Positions 63,264 to 64,000 of a stretch of 64,000 bases of DNA are shown in pieces (within the stretch, counting starts at the first letter, position 1; the number at the start of each line of letters is the position of its first letter). Source of the DNA: Burkholderia sp. 4M9327F10 (lineage in GTDB: Bacteria > Pseudomonadota > Gammaproteobacteria > Burkholderiales > Burkholderiaceae). The notes beneath the pieces are model-generated. The model had not been told where the DNA came from. It saw only the letters and a list, made by a program, of their open reading frames with translations, and did not search any database. Location of the stretch: the NCBI RefSeq assembly GCF_005503145.1, contig NZ_SCNV01000019.1, positions 1 to 64,000 on the forward strand, read 5' to 3'. A program made the translations under genes and the position numbers.

Positions 63264-64000
63264 ATGCAGATCACCGGCGACATGCTGATAGGCCGCCAGG
63301 CTGTTCGTGGCAATGAACAGGCGCTGCGCGCATTCAATCCCGCGACCGGCGAGAATATCCCCTCACCGGTGTTCGGCAGCGGCTCCGAAACGCACGTCAG
63401 TCAAGCCTGTGCGCTGGCCGCAGCGGCTTTCGACTCATATCGCAGCCTGCCGCTCGACGTCCGCGCGGCATTCCTTGAACGGATTGCCGACGGCATCGCC
63501 GCGCTCGGCGACGCGCTGATCGAGCGCGCCCATGCGGAGTCAGGCTTGCCGAAAGCACGGCTCGAAGGCGAACGTGGTCGTACAACTGGTCAACTGAAGC
63601 TGTTCGCCCAGGTCGTCAGATCCGGTCAATGGCTCGCCCCGACGCTCGACTCGCCGCTCCCCGAACGCAAGCCGCTGCCGCGCGCCGATCTGCGCATGCA
63701 GAAAATCGCCATCGGACCGGTTGCCGTGTTCGGCGCGAGCAATTTACCGCTGGCGTTTTCGGTTGCCGGCGGCGATACCGCGGCCGCGCTGGCGGCCGGC
63801 TGCCCGGTGGTGGTGAAGGCCCATCGGGCCCACCTGGGCACCTCGGAAATGGTCGGCCGTGTGATCCAGCAGGCCGCTGCGGAAATGAACCTGCCTGAGG
63901 GCGTGTTCTCGCTGATCGTCGGCGCCGGCAATACGGTTGGCGAAGCGCTTGTCGCGCATCCTGCGATCAAGGCGGTCGGCTTCACGGGGTCGCGCGCTGG
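63264..64000 (+). CDS. 2-Oxoglutarate semialdehyde (2,5-dioxovalerate) dehydrogenase, N-terminal part (runs off window)
   Basis: About 245 residues are present, with the rest beyond the window edge. The ATG at 63264 has GGAG 6 nt upstream. The protein begins ITGDMLIGRQAV and has RAFNPATGE, then PVAVFGASNLPLAFSVAGGD and AAGCPVVVKAHRAHLGTSE, ending at the cofactor motif AVGFTGSRA. This pattern belongs to the NADP-dependent ketoglutarate semialdehyde dehydrogenases, which oxidise the KdgD product to 2-oxoglutarate. It is transcribed divergently from gudP-gudD and completes the glucarate pathway. The catalytic Cys is beyond the window. Confidence 0.87.
   Translation, partial: MQITGDMLIGRQAVRGNEQALRAFNPATGENIPSPVFGSGSETHVSQACALAAAAFDSYRSLPLDVRAAFLERIADGIAALGDALIERAHAESGLPKARLEGERGRTTGQLKLFAQVVRSGQWLAPTLDSPLPERKPLPRADLRMQKIAIGPVAVFGASNLPLAFSVAGGDTAAALAAGCPVVVKAHRAHLGTSEMVGRVIQQAAAEMNLPEGVFSLIVGAGNTVGEALVAHPAIKAVGFTGSRA

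Noticed and set aside
1..64000. Search for tRNA, rRNA, CRISPR arrays, insertion sequences and integrases
   Set aside because: No cloverleaf, spaced repeat array, transposase or integrase was seen. The only long repeat is the NRPS module pair.

Overview
The window is high-GC DNA of Burkholderiaceae type, most like plant- or soil-associated Paraburkholderia. This is inferred from gene content and codon use; no rRNA or other species marker is present. No tRNA, rRNA, CRISPR array, transposase or integrase gene was seen.

Most of the window (about 2.9-59.1 kb) is one siderophore locus. Four NRPS proteins form eight amino-acid modules. The first carries a fatty-acyl-AMP ligase starter and the last a thioesterase. 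Two tailoring genes identify the class: a SznF-like two-domain protein (GrbD type) and a YqcI/YcgG-family protein (GrbE type). These families make graminine, the C-diazeniumdiolate amino acid of gramibactin-type siderophores. My reading of the adenylation pockets gives acyl-Asp-Ser-D-Ser-X-D-Z-X-Gly-D-Z. Asp is probably beta-hydroxylated, X is perhaps a basic residue, and Z is the best candidate for graminine. The stereochemical logic (E domains and DCL/LCL condensation types) fits the order 26.2 kb protein, 17.7 kb protein, 52.8 kb protein, 41.6 kb protein.

Nearly everything in the locus is on the minus strand. Unit 1 is mbtH-like, type II thioesterase, TauD/SyrP-like hydroxylase, NRPS C, NRPS D, then fhuC-, fhuD- and fhuB-like import genes (55.0 to 31.8 kb). 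Unit 2 is a TonB-dependent receptor (31.6-29.4 kb). Unit 3 is grbD, grbE, NRPS A and NRPS B (29.0-9.7 kb). Unit 4 is a second receptor, a PvdE-like exporter and a PvdQ-like acylase (9.4-2.9 kb). On the plus strand lie a nitroreductase-like gene, a Cys-rich small protein gene and a third receptor (55.4-59.1 kb). Fur-box-like sequences precede every unit, so iron control is expected.

The flanks are sugar-acid catabolism. On the left are a GntR/FCD regulator, a DHDPS-family lyase and the start of an IlvD/Edd dehydratase. On the right are kdgD, gudD, an MFS transporter and the start of a 2,5-dioxovalerate-type aldehyde dehydrogenase (D-glucarate/galactarate to 2-oxoglutarate).

Most notable points: a diazeniumdiolate siderophore assembly line combined with a pyoverdine-like acylate, export and deacylate set; a 3-kb near-identical Ser-module repeat between adjacent NRPS genes; a fossil condensation-domain fragment between grbE and NRPS A; and a GrbD protein whose cupin triad is intact while its central domain is poor in histidine.
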